Assembly (NCBI RefSeq): GCF_000341265.1
Contig: NZ_ANAE01000128.1
Span: 1 to 64,000 of the forward strand
Origin: Nocardiopsis prasina DSM 43845
GTDB taxonomy: Bacteria; Actinomycetota; Actinomycetes; Streptosporangiales; Streptosporangiaceae
Direction of reading: 5' to 3'
Length of the DNA: 64,000 bases
In this document: piece after piece, positions 9,886 to 18,606 of the stretch
Layout of the letters: each line of letters starts with the position of its first letter
How positions within the stretch are numbered: position 1 is the stretch's first letter
Program-made: the position numbers and the translations under genes
The notes under the pieces: generated by a model
Database searches by the model: none
Told to the model about the DNA's origin: nothing
What the model saw: only the letters and a program-made list of their open reading frames with translations

Positions 9886-10812
9886 ATGACCGTCCAGACC
9901 ACGCCGGACACGGCGCGGCGCGGGCCCCGAACCCGGGAACTGACCCGGGCGGAGCGATGGCTCAGGCGCGGCCCGCTGCTGCCAGGGCTGCTGTTCGTCA
10001 TCGCGATGACCCAGATCCCGTTCCTGTTCACCGTCTACTACAGCTTCCAGAGCAGCAACCTGTTGCGCCCCGAGTCGGACTCCTTCGCGGGGTTCGCCAA
10101 CTACGGCAGCGTCCTCGGGAACCCGCTCTTCCACAACGCCGTCGCCAACACCGTCCTGCTGACCGTCGGCGCCGTCCTGGCCTCGCTGGTCCTCGGACTG
10201 GGGCTGGCGCTCCTGCTCGACCGCGCCTTCCTCGGCAGGGGGATCGTCCGCACCCTGATGATCACGCCGTTCCTGGTCATGCCGGTCGCCGCCGCGCTCC
10301 TGTGGAAGACCTCGATGTACCACCCGGTGTACGGCCTGCTCAACTGGGTGCTCTCGCCGTTCGGGGTCCAGGCGGACTGGGTCAACGACTTCCCCCTGCT
10401 GTCCATCATCATGGTGCTGACCTGGCAGTGGACCCCGTTCATGATGCTCATCATGCTCGCCGGTCTCCAGAGCCAGTCGCCCGAGGTGCTGGAGGCGGCG
10501 AAGGTCGACGGCGCCGGAGCCTTCGCGGTCTTCCGCCGGATCACCTTCCCGCACCTGCGCCGATTCGTGGAGCTCGCGATCCTGCTCGGCACGATCTACA
10601 TCGTCCAGACCTTCGACGCGATCTACATGATCACCCAGGGCGGTCCGGGACAGTCGACCACCAATCTGCCCTACTTCATCTACCTTCAGGCCTTCCGCAG
10701 CTTCGACGTCGGAGAGGCGGCCGCCGCGGGAGTGATCGTGGTCGTCGCGACCCTGATCGTGGCCATGTTCGCCCTGCGCGTGGTCTCCAGCCTGTTCGAG
10801 GAGGAGACGTGA
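9886..10812 (+). CDS. ABC transporter permease, MalF-like
   Basis: 308 residues with about six membrane segments, the first being LLPGLLFVIAMTQIPFLFTV. The cytoplasmic EAA loop reads EAAKVDGAGAFAVFRRITFP, the contact site for the ATPase. A ribosome binding site GAGGAGGG precedes ATG 9886. The C-terminus overlaps the next permease by four bases (GTGA), which indicates translational coupling. It is the first of two subunits of the binding-protein-dependent sugar/polyol importer (CUT1 class). Confidence 0.88.
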   Translation: MTVQTTPDTARRGPRTRELTRAERWLRRGPLLPGLLFVIAMTQIPFLFTVYYSFQSSNLLRPESDSFAGFANYGSVLGNPLFHNAVANTVLLTVGAVLASLVLGLGLALLLDRAFLGRGIVRTLMITPFLVMPVAAALLWKTSMYHPVYGLLNWVLSPFGVQADWVNDFPLLSIIMVLTWQWTPFMMLIMLAGLQSQSPEVLEAAKVDGAGAFAVFRRITFPHLRRFVELAILLGTIYIVQTFDAIYMITQGGPGQSTTNLPYFIYLQAFRSFDVGEAAAAGVIVVVATLIVAMFALRVVSSLFEEET

Positions 10813-11699
10813 CACCCGTGACCGCACCCCCGGCGGCTCCGTCCCCGGCGACCGTGTCCCGGGTCGGCTCCGCGCGGCGCCCCCGCCGGCGCCGACCCGT
10901 ACGCCCCCTGGCGGGCATCCTCGGTTGGGCGGCGGGACTGCTGTTCTTCTTCCCGGTGCTGTGGATGTTCCTCACCGGCTTCAAGCAGGAGTCCCAGGCC
11001 TCCACCAACCCGCCCACGTTCTTCTTCCAACCGACCCTGGACCAGTACTCGGCGGTGATCGGGCGCGACTTCGTCCCCTATCTGCTGAACTCCCTCCAGG
11101 CGTCCGTGCTGTCGACGCTCCTCGCCATCGTCCTGGGCCTGCCCGCCGCCTACGCGCTCTCCCTGGTACGCGTCCCCAAGTGGCGTGACTCGCTGTTCTT
11201 CTTCCTGTCCACCAAGCTCCTGCCGCCGGTGGCCATGATCCTGCCGCTGTACGTCATCGCCAGGAACCTGGGCGCGCTGGACGACGCCCGCACGCTCACC
11301 CTGGTGTACACGGCGATGAACCTGCCGATCGCGATCTGGATGATCCGGTCGTTCCTGGTGGAGCTGCCCAAGGAGGTACTCGAGGCCGCCCGCATGGACG
11401 GCGCGCGCCGGTTCACGGAGATGCGGCGCGTCATCCTGCCGATGATCGCCCCCGGTCTGGCCGCCACCGCCCTGATCTGCTTCATCTTCGCCTGGAACGA
11501 GTTCTTCTTCGCGGTCAACCTGACCGCCACCCAGGCATCCACCGTCCCCGTCTTCCTCGTCGGCTTCATCAGCGGCGAGGGCCTGTACTGGGCCCGACTC
11601 TCGGCCGCCTCCACCATGGCGGCCCTGCCCGTGATCCTCGCCGGATGGGCCGCCCAACGCTGGCTGGTCCGCGGCCTGTCTCTAGGAGCCGTGAAGTAA
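10809..11699 (+). CDS. ABC transporter permease, MalG-like
   Basis: The start is GTG 10809, overlapping the TGA of the first permease. The product is 296 residues with a basic N-terminal tail, a first membrane helix ILGWAAGLLFFFPVLWMFL and an EAA loop EAARMDGARRFTEMRRVILP. The end ARLSAASTMAALPVILAGW is typical of MalG partners. It forms the membrane channel with the preceding permease. The stop TAA overlaps the ATG of the dehydrogenase gene by one base (TAATG). Confidence 0.87.
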   Translation: MTPVTAPPAAPSPATVSRVGSARRPRRRRPVRPLAGILGWAAGLLFFFPVLWMFLTGFKQESQASTNPPTFFFQPTLDQYSAVIGRDFVPYLLNSLQASVLSTLLAIVLGLPAAYALSLVRVPKWRDSLFFFLSTKLLPPVAMILPLYVIARNLGALDDARTLTLVYTAMNLPIAIWMIRSFLVELPKEVLEAARMDGARRFTEMRRVILPMIAPGLAATALICFIFAWNEFFFAVNLTATQASTVPVFLVGFISGEGLYWARLSAASTMAALPVILAGWAAQRWLVRGLSLGAVK

Positions 11700-12694
11700 T
11701 GCGCGCACTCGTCGTCAGCGAACCCGGTCACTACTCCGTCCAGCAGGTGGACGACCCCAAGCCGGGCCCCGGGGACGTGGTCGTCGCCCCGGCCGCCGTG
11801 GGCATCTGCGGGACTGACCTGCACATCATCGACGGGGAGTTCGCCCCCACCCCCTACCCGATCGTCCCCGGACACGAGTTCGCCGGGACCGTGGTCGCGG
11901 TCGGCTCGGAGGTCACCGACGTGGCCGTCGACGACCGCGTCGCGGTGGACCCGTCCCTGTTCTGCGGAGAGTGCGCCAAGTGCCTGGTGGGGCGCGGCAA
12001 CCTGTGCGCGCGGTGGAACGCGGTGGGCGTGACCCGGCCCGGTGCCAGCGCCGAGTTCGTCTCGGTGCCCGCGTCCTCCTGCTACCGCATCCCCGACTCC
12101 ATGCCCTTCGAGCACGCCGCGCTCATCGAACCCCTCTCGTGCGCCGTGCACGGGTTCGACCTCCTGCCCGGTCGGGTGGGCGAGCACTACCTGGTCTACG
12201 GCGCGGGCACGATGGGCCTGCTCATGGCCCAGCTCGCCGCCTCCGCCGGGGCCGCCAGCGTGTCCGTGGTCGACCCCAACACCGAACGCCTCGCCGTGGC
12301 CGCCTCGCTGGCGGCCGACGCCGTGGCCGTCGGCGCCGACCAGCTCGACCGCCCCGACTGGGAGGTGGTCATCGACTGCACCGGGGTGGTCCCGGCCATC
12401 GAGGACGGCCTGACCCGCGTCGCCCGGGGCGGCACCTTCCAGGTGTTCGGCGTGGCCCCGGCCGAGGCGACCGCGACCTTCTCACCGTTCCGGATCTACA
12501 ACGACGAGATCACCGTGGTGGGCTCCATGGCGGTGCTGCACAGCTACGGGCGGGCCGTGGACATCATGGCCAAGGGCGTCGTGGACGCCGACACCATGGT
12601 CACGGACTCCTTCGCCCTCGACGACTACGCCCTGGCCGTGGAGGCCTTCCGTGCCGGTCGGGGCCGCAAGCTCCAGGTCAACCCGCAGCTGTAG
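11699..12694 (+). CDS. zinc-dependent sorbitol/polyol dehydrogenase (MDR family)
   Basis: 331 residues. The catalytic zinc site is in GICGTDLHIIDGEF with GHEFAGTVVAVGSE, and the structural zinc loop is DPSLFCGECAKCLVGRGNLC with four Cys. A nucleotide-binding Rossmann motif YGAGTMGLLMAQLA follows. It is a medium-chain dehydrogenase most like sorbitol/xylitol/threonine dehydrogenases. ATG 11699 overlaps the upstream stop. Within an importer operon and opposite xylulokinase, the likely reaction is NAD-dependent oxidation of an imported polyol to a ketose; which polyol is unknown. Confidence 0.85.
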   Translation: MRALVVSEPGHYSVQQVDDPKPGPGDVVVAPAAVGICGTDLHIIDGEFAPTPYPIVPGHEFAGTVVAVGSEVTDVAVDDRVAVDPSLFCGECAKCLVGRGNLCARWNAVGVTRPGASAEFVSVPASSCYRIPDSMPFEHAALIEPLSCAVHGFDLLPGRVGEHYLVYGAGTMGLLMAQLAASAGAASVSVVDPNTERLAVAASLAADAVAVGADQLDRPDWEVVIDCTGVVPAIEDGLTRVARGGTFQVFGVAPAEATATFSPFRIYNDEITVVGSMAVLHSYGRAVDIMAKGVVDADTMVTDSFALDDYALAVEAFRAGRGRKLQVNPQL

Positions 12695-12708
12695 AGGAGA
12701 GATGTCAC

Positions 12709-13800
12709 GTGGCATCGGTCAGTTTCGAGAAGGCCACCCACTTCTACCCGGGCTCGGACGCGCCCGCCGTGGACGAGCTGAGCCTGGAGATCGAGGACGG
12801 CGAGTTCCTCGTCCTGGTCGGGCCGTCCGGCTGTGGGAAGTCGACCTCGCTGCGCATGCTCGCCGGGCTGGAGGAGGTGGACTACGGGACCATCCGCATC
12901 GGGGACACCGACGTCACCGACCTCAGCCCCATGGACCGCGACATCGCGATGGTGTTCCAGTCCTACGCGCTCTACCCGCACATGACCGTCGGCCAGAACA
13001 TGGGCTTCGCCCTGGAGATGGCCAGAATCGGTAAGGAGGAACGGGCGCGCCGGGTGGCCGAGGCCGCCGAGCTCCTGGACCTGACCCCGCTGCTCGACCG
13101 CAGGCCCAAGGCGCTCTCGGGAGGCCAGCGCCAGCGCGTGGCGATGGGGCGCGCGATCGTGCGGGAGCCCCGGGTCTTCCTGATGGACGAGCCCCTGTCC
13201 AACCTGGACGCCAAGCTCCGGGTGTCCACCCGCACCCAGATCGCCGAACTCCAGCGCAGGTTGGGGGTCACGACCGTCTACGTCACCCATGACCAGGTCG
13301 AGGCCATGACCATGGGTGACCGGGTCGCGGTGCTCAAGGACGGTCTGCTCCAGCAGTGCGACACGCCGATCGGGCTGTACGAGCGCCCGGCCAACGCGTT
13401 CGTCGCGGGGTTCATGGGGTCACCCGCGATGAACCTGCGCGAGTTCCCCCTCACGGGCGAGGCCGTGCGGGTGGGCGGCCACGACCTCCCGTTGGGCCCG
13501 GGGCAGCGGGCCCGCCTGGAACGGGACGGCGCGGACTCGGTCCTGCTGGGGTTCCGGCCCGAGGCGGTGGACCTGGTGGGCGACACCGACGGTTTCCCGA
13601 TGGAGATCGGTCTGGTCGAGAACCTGGGCGCGGACTGCTACCTGTACGGCGGTATCCCCGGGCACCCGGCCGACAGCGACCTGGTGGTCCGGGTGGCGCC
13701 GGACCGCGCCCCGAGCAGCGGGCAGGTCGTCCACCTGCGGGTCAGGCCGGGGCAGGTGCACGTCTTCTCACCGAAGACGGGGGAGCGTCTGGACGAGTGA
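12709..13800 (+). CDS. ABC transporter ATP-binding protein, MsmK/UgpC-like
   Basis: GTG 12709 follows AGGAGAG. The 363-residue ATPase has Walker A GPSGCGKST, Q-loop VFQSYALYPHMTV, signature LSGGQRQRVAMGRAI, Walker B VFLMDEPLSNLDAKL and the H-loop YVTHDQVEAMTMGDR. The C-terminal TOBE region (GFRPEAVDL and later) is that of CUT1 importers and can take part in regulation. It is the last gene of the importer operon and would energise the two permeases. Confidence 0.9.
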   Translation: MASVSFEKATHFYPGSDAPAVDELSLEIEDGEFLVLVGPSGCGKSTSLRMLAGLEEVDYGTIRIGDTDVTDLSPMDRDIAMVFQSYALYPHMTVGQNMGFALEMARIGKEERARRVAEAAELLDLTPLLDRRPKALSGGQRQRVAMGRAIVREPRVFLMDEPLSNLDAKLRVSTRTQIAELQRRLGVTTVYVTHDQVEAMTMGDRVAVLKDGLLQQCDTPIGLYERPANAFVAGFMGSPAMNLREFPLTGEAVRVGGHDLPLGPGQRARLERDGADSVLLGFRPEAVDLVGDTDGFPMEIGLVENLGADCYLYGGIPGHPADSDLVVRVAPDRAPSSGQVVHLRVRPGQVHVFSPKTGERLDE

Positions 13801-13832
13801 TCCGCGCCATGGCCGTGTCGGACCCTTCTCCC

Positions 13833-13880
13833 TTGCCTTGGTAAAGTCGCGTCAATAAACTTGAGCGCAGAAAACTCAAG
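13833..13880 (+). promoter_or_regulatory. promoter with HAIR (HspR) operator upstream of the Hsp20-like gene
   Basis: A sigma70-like promoter can be read: TTGCCT at 13833-13838, 17 bp, then TAAACT at 13856-13861. Overlapping its -10 and start region is CTTGAGC-N7-ACTCAAG at 13860-13880. This differs by one base from the HspR-associated inverted repeat CTTGAGT-N7-ACTCAAG known from actinobacterial dnaK and clpB promoters. The position is right for heat-inducible repression by HspR. Confidence 0.8.
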
Positions 13881-13899
13881 GACGAGGGGAAGTGGTCCG

Positions 13900-14322
13900 A
13901 TGCGCGTCACGGATGTCTTCGCGGGTACCGACGAGCGGATCGACGAGCACCTGTGGTCCCAGTTCGAGGCCGAGCCCGTGGCCCGTGTGGACAGCGGACG
14001 TCGTGGCGGCGACCTCGTGGTCGAGGTGGAACTCGCCCCGGGCGTCGATCCCCGAAGGGTGCGGGTCCGCCACGAGGGCGACACCCTCGTCCTCGTGCGG
14101 AGCGCGGACCGCGCACCCCTGTACCGCGTGGTCCTGGACGCCCCGGTTGGCCGTGCCTCCCTGCGCCGAACCCCGCGCGGGCTCACCGTCACGGCGCCCC
14201 TCGCCGGGCCCGCGCCGACGGCCGTGCGCCCCGGGCTGAGCCCTCGACTGGCCCGGACCTCCCGTCTGCGTACCGCCCTGGCCGGGTTCGCGGCCCGACT
14301 CCGGGCCGCGTTCACCCGCTGA
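13900..14322 (+). CDS. Hsp20/alpha-crystallin-like small protein
   Basis: ATG 13900 is preceded by GAGGGGAAG. The 140-residue product has a beta-rich core (GGDLVVEVELAPGVDPRRVR, then VRHEGDTLVLVR and RGLTVTAPLAG) with the order of strands of an alpha-crystallin/Hsp20 domain, and a basic, Arg-rich tail. Sequence similarity alone is weak, but the HAIR operator directly upstream supports a heat-shock role. An unrelated beta-sandwich protein remains possible. Confidence 0.55.
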   Translation: MRVTDVFAGTDERIDEHLWSQFEAEPVARVDSGRRGGDLVVEVELAPGVDPRRVRVRHEGDTLVLVRSADRAPLYRVVLDAPVGRASLRRTPRGLTVTAPLAGPAPTAVRPGLSPRLARTSRLRTALAGFAARLRAAFTR

Positions 14323-14362
14323 CCCGGAGCCACGGTCCCGTCGGTCACCTCCTCCGTGACGA

Positions 14363-14394
14363 AGGGGCGCCCCCGAACGGTCGGCGGCGCCCCT
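14363..14394. terminator. bidirectional hairpin terminator
   Basis: The 9-bp stem AGGGGCGCC/GGCGCCCCT with a 14-base loop sits between the convergent Hsp20-like gene and the sulfur operon. Confidence 0.6.
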
Positions 14395-14429
14395 GCTCCC
14401 GGTGAAGGGAGGTCCTCGCTCCGCCGCGC

Positions 14430-14954
14430 CTACTCCGACGGCGCCACCGTGGCGAAGCCGCCCCGGTGGTAGATCAGTGGCGGCCGGGGGTCCTCCAGGA
14501 CCAGGGTGTGGGTCACCTCGCCGACGACCAGCCAGTGGTCGCCGATCAGCCGGGTGTCGAAACGCGTGCAGACCAGGTGCGCCACCGCCCCGTCCAGCAG
14601 TGGCACCCCGTCCGGGCCCGGACGCCAGACCGTGGGGTGGGCGAACCGGTCCACGCCCTTGCTCGCGAACCGCACGGCGACGTCCTCCTGCCCCTCGCCC
14701 AGGAGGTGCACCCCGAACTCACCCGCGCGGCGCAGGGTCGGCCAGGTGGTGGACGCGTCGGCGACGTAGAGGGAGATGAGCGGGGGATCCAGGCTGACGC
14801 TGGTGAAGGATGTGGCGGTGAGCCCCACGGGCCTTCCGCCGACGCTCGCGGTGACAACGACCACCCCGGCCGGGTGGTGGCGCATCGTCGCACGGAACCG
14901 GTCCGCCTCGGCCCGCGTGTGGGCCGGGGTGCGCGCGGTCTCGGTGACACTCAA
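14430..14954 (-). CDS. flavin reductase domain protein (FMN-binding split barrel)
   Basis: The preferred start is TTG 14954 behind AGGGAGAG; longer starts upstream lose family character. The 174 residues show the split-barrel flavin reductase pattern: FRATMRHHPAGVVVVTASVG, GLTATSFTSVSLDPPLISLY, GEFGVHLLGEGQ and DHWLVVGEV. Such proteins supply reduced flavin to two-component monooxygenases, here probably the SsuD-like and SfnB-like enzymes encoded just upstream. It is the last gene of the four-gene minus-strand operon. Confidence 0.82.
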   Translation of the reverse strand: MSVTETARTPAHTRAEADRFRATMRHHPAGVVVVTASVGGRPVGLTATSFTSVSLDPPLISLYVADASTTWPTLRRAGEFGVHLLGEGQEDVAVRFASKGVDRFAHPTVWRPGPDGVPLLDGAVAHLVCTRFDTRLIGDHWLVVGEVTHTLVLEDPRPPLIYHRGGFATVAPSE

Positions 14955-14979
14955 CGGACTCTCCCTACTGGGGCGGCGG

Positions 14980-15525
14980 TCAGACAGTGGTGGTCCTGTG
15001 TCGCAGGGCGGTGCGCAGGGCGGGGGTGGACCTGAGAGCCCACGGCTCCAGTACCGCGTCAAGCCGTGGGGCGGGATCCCCGTCGGTGGGAACGGTGTCC
15101 TGGAGCAGCGCCAGTCCCGAGGCGGGCACCGCGGCCCCGAGTTCCAGGAGCAGCGGGCGCAGGTGCACGTCCACGGCCAGGGTGTGCGCGGGGGAGGCCA
15201 TCACCAGGACGGGGACGGCCGTGACCCCCTCCAGCCCGCCGGACGGAAGCAGATCCAGGAAGACCTTCAGCAGCCCGGTGTAGGTGGCCTTGTAGGTGGG
15301 GCTGGCCACGACCAGCAGGTCGGAACCGCTCACCCGTTCGAGGGCCGAACGCACGTCCAGGGTGGGGCCGGGGGTGAGCAGCAGCGGCGAGAGGTCCGCC
15401 AGCTCCAGGACCTCCGGTTCCGGAGGCAGTCCGGCGGCACGTGCGGCGTGGTGCGCCACGGCCCGGGCGGCGGTGGCGGTGCGGGAGCCCCGGCGCGGGT
15501 TCCCGACGAGGACGGTGGTGGTCAT
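14980..15525 (-). CDS. NAD(P)H-dependent FMN reductase, SsuE-like
   Basis: Starts at ATG 15525. The 181 residues form a flavodoxin-like fold: VLVGNPRRGSRTATAARAVA near the N-terminus, LLVVASPTYKATYTGLLKVF in the middle and a C-terminal region without extra domains. SsuE-type reductases deliver FMNH2 to alkanesulfonate monooxygenases, which matches the SsuD-like gene next to it. Two different flavin reductases in one operon suggest two flavin-consuming monooxygenases with separate supply. Confidence 0.82.
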   Translation of the reverse strand: MTTTVLVGNPRRGSRTATAARAVAHHAARAAGLPPEPEVLELADLSPLLLTPGPTLDVRSALERVSGSDLLVVASPTYKATYTGLLKVFLDLLPSGGLEGVTAVPVLVMASPAHTLAVDVHLRPLLLELGAAVPASGLALLQDTVPTDGDPAPRLDAVLEPWALRSTPALRTALRHRTTTV

Positions 15526-15554
15526 CACGGCTCCGGAACTGAGGAGGGGCGGGT

Positions 15555-16724
15555 TCAGGGCGCGGCGGGCTCGGCCACGGCGAAGGGGACGTGGGTGGGG
15601 GAGCCGGTGGCTTCCCGGCCGTCGGGGTGCCGCCACAGGCCGCGTTCGCGTAGGAGGGGGAGCACGCCCTCGCCGAACCAGTACGCCTCCTCGAGGTGCG
15701 GGTAGCCCGAGAGCACGAACTCCCCGATGCCCGCCCGGTGGTACTCCTCGATCAGGTTCGCGACCTGCTCGTGGCTGCCGACCATAGCCGTACCCGCTCC
15801 GCCGCGAGCCAGACCGACACCGGCCCAGAGATGGGGATGGATCTCCAGGTCGTCGGTCCGCCCGCCGTGCAGCTCCAACATCCGCCGCTGACCCTCGGAC
15901 TCGCTTCGGCGCAGACTGCTCTGCACCTGTGCGACGGTCTCGGGGGAGAGCCCGTCGAGCAGGCGCCGGGCCTGCGCCCACGCCTCCTCCTCGGTGTCGC
16001 GGCTGATCACGTGCAGCCTGATCCCGTACTCCAGGGCGCGGCCGCGCTCGGCGGCCAGCGCGGAGACCCGGCCGATCTTCTCGGCGACGGCGGCCGGAGG
16101 CTCACCCCAGGTCAGGTAGGTGTCCACGTGGGACGCGGCCACCTCCAGGGCGGCGGGGGAGGAGCCGCCGAAGTAGACGGGCGGACGAGGGTCGGGCGTC
16201 CGCTGGAGCACGGCGCCCTCCACCGTGACGTGCTCTCCCCGGAGATCCACGGTCCGGCCGCGCCACAGCGCGTCCACCACGCGCAGGAACTCGCCGGTGC
16301 GCCGGTACCGGGCGTCCTTGTCGAGGAAGTCCCCGTGTTGGCGCTGTTCGGCGGACTCGCCGCCTGTCACCACGTTGAGCAGCAGGCGGCCTCCGCTGAG
16401 CCGCTGGTAGGTGCTGGCCATCTGCGCGGCCAGGGTGGGTGAGAGCAGCCCGGGGCGCAACGCCACCAGGAACTTGATCCGCCTCGTGTCCCGGACCAGC
16501 ATCGCCGTGGTCAGCCAGGCGTCCTCGCACCACGAACCGGTGGGGGTGAGGACGCCCTCGAAGCCCAGACGTTCGGCGGCCTGGGCGATCTGGCCGAGGT
16601 ACTCCAGGGAGGGTTCGCGCGTCCGCCAGGCTGGGGAGGACACGACGTCCGCGCCGTGACCTCCGCCGACGACGCCTCTGCTGTCTCCCTGCGAGGGCAG
16701 GAACCAGTGGAAGGTCAGGGGCAT
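15555..16724 (-). CDS. ssuD: FMNH2-dependent alkanesulfonate-type monooxygenase (LLM family)
   Basis: 389 residues of the bacterial luciferase-like fold. Typical SsuD stretches are FHWFLPSQGDSRGV at the N-terminus, GVLTPTGSWCEDAWLTTAML, FLVALRPGLLSPTLAAQMAS and GGRLLLNVVTGGES. The known reaction is desulfonation of alkanesulfonates to aldehyde and sulfite using FMNH2 and O2. Sulfite reuse or export genes (YeiH, TauE) lie further along. The exact sulfonate range cannot be told from sequence. Confidence 0.85.
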   Translation of the reverse strand: MPLTFHWFLPSQGDSRGVVGGGHGADVVSSPAWRTREPSLEYLGQIAQAAERLGFEGVLTPTGSWCEDAWLTTAMLVRDTRRIKFLVALRPGLLSPTLAAQMASTYQRLSGGRLLLNVVTGGESAEQRQHGDFLDKDARYRRTGEFLRVVDALWRGRTVDLRGEHVTVEGAVLQRTPDPRPPVYFGGSSPAALEVAASHVDTYLTWGEPPAAVAEKIGRVSALAAERGRALEYGIRLHVISRDTEEEAWAQARRLLDGLSPETVAQVQSSLRRSESEGQRRMLELHGGRTDDLEIHPHLWAGVGLARGGAGTAMVGSHEQVANLIEEYHRAGIGEFVLSGYPHLEEAYWFGEGVLPLLRERGLWRHPDGREATGSPTHVPFAVAEPAAP

Positions 16725-16752
16725 GAGGGTGTCAGTCCTTGCTCTCGTGGTG

Positions 16753-18009
16753 CTAGATCTGTCCGTGCCGGGGAGGACGGCGACGGTTGAGGGAGTACGC
16801 TCCGATGTGCTGGACCTTCCAGCGCACCGGGTCGTGGACGGTGTGGGTGCGGGCGTCCCGCCAGTGGCGGTGCAGGTTGGCGTCGTCCGCTGTGGCGCGG
16901 GTGCCCGCCGCCTCGAACAGAGCGGAGGAGACCTCCACGGCGGTCCGGCCGCCGACGACCTTGGCGGCGGCGACCGCTATCGAGGCCTCCGCGGTGGCGT
17001 CCTCCGTGTCGGGGGCGCCCTCGGACAGGAGCGCGTCGGCCGTCTCCACGCGTTCGGCCGCGGTGACGAGCAGGGCCTCGGCCGAGCGGACCTGGACCTC
17101 CAGTTCACCGAAGCGCTGTACGAGCAGGGGGTCCTCGGCGGCGGTGTCCACGCCGCTCTCGAACCAGGGCCGACTCTTGGTGCGCACGAACTCCGAGGTC
17201 TCCTCCAGCGCGCCGCGTGCCGCGCCGACGTCGATGGCGGCGTGCAGGAGTTGGGCGAGGGCTCCGTACGTGGTGGGCTCCTCGAAGGTCCGGTACTGCT
17301 CCAGGACCAGCTCGGGGGAGACCGTCACCCCGGCCAGGTGGACGGTGCCGCTGGCCGTGGTGCGCTGACCCATGCCCGCCCAGTCGTCCTCGATCCGGAC
17401 ACCGGGGTGGTCCGCGGGGACGAAGGCCAGGTGGGGGCGGGGGCCGGCAGGGGTGGAGGCGGGGGCGACCACGGCCAGCCAACCGGCGAACAGCGAACCG
17501 GTGGCGTAGTACTTGGTGCCGTCGATCCGGAAGTCCCGCCCGTCACGTTCGATCCGGGTGGTGTGGGTGTGCGCGTTCCTTCCGGAGCGCTCGGCCTGGG
17601 CGTTGCTGACCAGGGCGCCGGCGAGGACGTCGGAGTACACGCGGCGCCGGGCCTCGGGGCCGCCGCGCAGCCGCAGGGCGTTGAGGAACGCGAAGTGCGG
17701 CTGGAGGATCTGGGCCAGGCTCAGGTCGGCGGTGCCGAGCAGGCGCAGGACCTCGGCGACGGTGGCGGCGCCCGCGGCCGCGCCGCCGAGGTCGCGGGGG
17801 ACAGTGACGCCCAGCAGGCCGGAGCGGGAGATCGCGCGGACCACGTCGTGGGGCAGACAGCGTTCCCTGTCGCGTGTGGAGGCCTCGCGCGCGACCAGGG
17901 GGACGAGGGTGCGGGCCACGCGGAGGGCCTCGGCGGCGGAGGTGAGGACGGGAACCGGCGCGGTGTCGGGGGCCGTGCCGGAGGTGGGGCCGGCGATGGT
18001 CTCGGACAA
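16753..18009 (-). CDS. acyl-CoA dehydrogenase-fold monooxygenase, SfnB/DszC-like
   Basis: TTG 18009 follows AGGAGG (18016-18021) at six bases, which fixes the start. The 418 residues have the acyl-CoA dehydrogenase fold: HDVVRAISRSGLLGVTVPRD, SLAQILQPHFAFLNALRL, RIDGTKYYATGSLFAGWLAV and the C-terminal helix QHIGAYSLNRR. Members near sulfur genes (SfnB, DszC) are flavin-dependent oxygenases for sulfones or thiophenes rather than dehydrogenases. As first gene of the operon with two flavin reductases and an SsuD-like enzyme it most likely acts on organosulfur compounds. Confidence 0.8.
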   Translation of the reverse strand: MSETIAGPTSGTAPDTAPVPVLTSAAEALRVARTLVPLVAREASTRDRERCLPHDVVRAISRSGLLGVTVPRDLGGAAAGAATVAEVLRLLGTADLSLAQILQPHFAFLNALRLRGGPEARRRVYSDVLAGALVSNAQAERSGRNAHTHTTRIERDGRDFRIDGTKYYATGSLFAGWLAVVAPASTPAGPRPHLAFVPADHPGVRIEDDWAGMGQRTTASGTVHLAGVTVSPELVLEQYRTFEEPTTYGALAQLLHAAIDVGAARGALEETSEFVRTKSRPWFESGVDTAAEDPLLVQRFGELEVQVRSAEALLVTAAERVETADALLSEGAPDTEDATAEASIAVAAAKVVGGRTAVEVSSALFEAAGTRATADDANLHRHWRDARTHTVHDPVRWKVQHIGAYSLNRRRPPRHGQI

Positions 18010-18339
18010 GGGGAACCTCCTGAGCTGGGGCGCGATCGACACGCCCGGTAATCCGAAATGCCTACTGGAATTACCTGGAATCAAAGCACGGGCGGGCCGG
18101 GTCGGTCGTGAGGCACCGATCGTCGGTGTGGCGCGGCGGTTCCGGTGGTGTCCCGGGCCGAGGGTCGGGCGGCTCCGCGCATGGCAGCCCCCTCGGCCCG
18201 GAACGTGGACCGGCCTCGCGCTCGTGTGTCCGTCCGGCGGGGTGGCCCGGACGGCGCGAGGGTTCGGCGGGTCCTCGCCGACCGGCTCCGCGATTCCGGT
18301 CGGCCTGGGTTCCACTGTGGTCGCCGTAACCCGATTTTG
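18010..18339. other. leader region upstream of the organosulfur operon
   Basis: About 330 bases without a convincing gene. The part nearest the operon is AT-richer (around 18046-18088), the rest is GC-rich with no hairpin or coding signal I can support. It probably serves as a long 5' leader of the minus-strand operon, whose candidate operator lies at 18340-18356. Confidence 0.4.
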
Positions 18340-18356
18340 TCAACCAATAAAGTAGG
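18340..18356. promoter_or_regulatory. sulfur-regulon palindrome, site 1 (weak left arm)
   Basis: TCAAC-CAATAAA-GTAGG. The right arm is perfect; the left arm matches CCTAC at three of five positions. It is 330 bp upstream of the SfnB-like gene on the minus strand, in the divergent region shared with the cysteine-dioxygenase-like gene. Confidence 0.4.
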
Positions 18357-18446
18357 GATTTCTGGAAAGCGGTGGTCAGAGTGGGTGGTGGTGGAGTTTC
18401 GCATGGTGCTGATGAAGCTGGTGGGGTGCGTGTCGACTCGCTACTA

Positions 18447-18463
18447 CCGACTAAACCTGTAGG
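18447..18463. promoter_or_regulatory. sulfur-regulon palindrome, site 2
   Basis: CCGAC-TAAACCT-GTAGG; four of five matches in the left arm and all five in the right, with the same 7-base AT-rich spacer as the other sites. It is 143 bp upstream of the cysteine-dioxygenase-like gene. Confidence 0.55.
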
Positions 18464-18606
18464 GAATATGGTTTACTGGCGAGCATGGCAGTCAGCGCAT
18501 CACCACACCTTCGGCCCTGGTGGCGACCGCTCACCTTCGACGAACGCTGTCAGTGACCCCGTCCCAGCACGACCACTGACGCCGCCCGGAGAGAAGCAAG
18601 AAGCCC

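Noticed and set aside
8404-10827. An 807-codon minus-strand frame antisense to the ABC importer genes
   Set aside because: Gly/Val/Arg-rich shadow translation typical of GC-rich DNA; the plus strand encodes well-recognised importer proteins with good ribosome binding sites.
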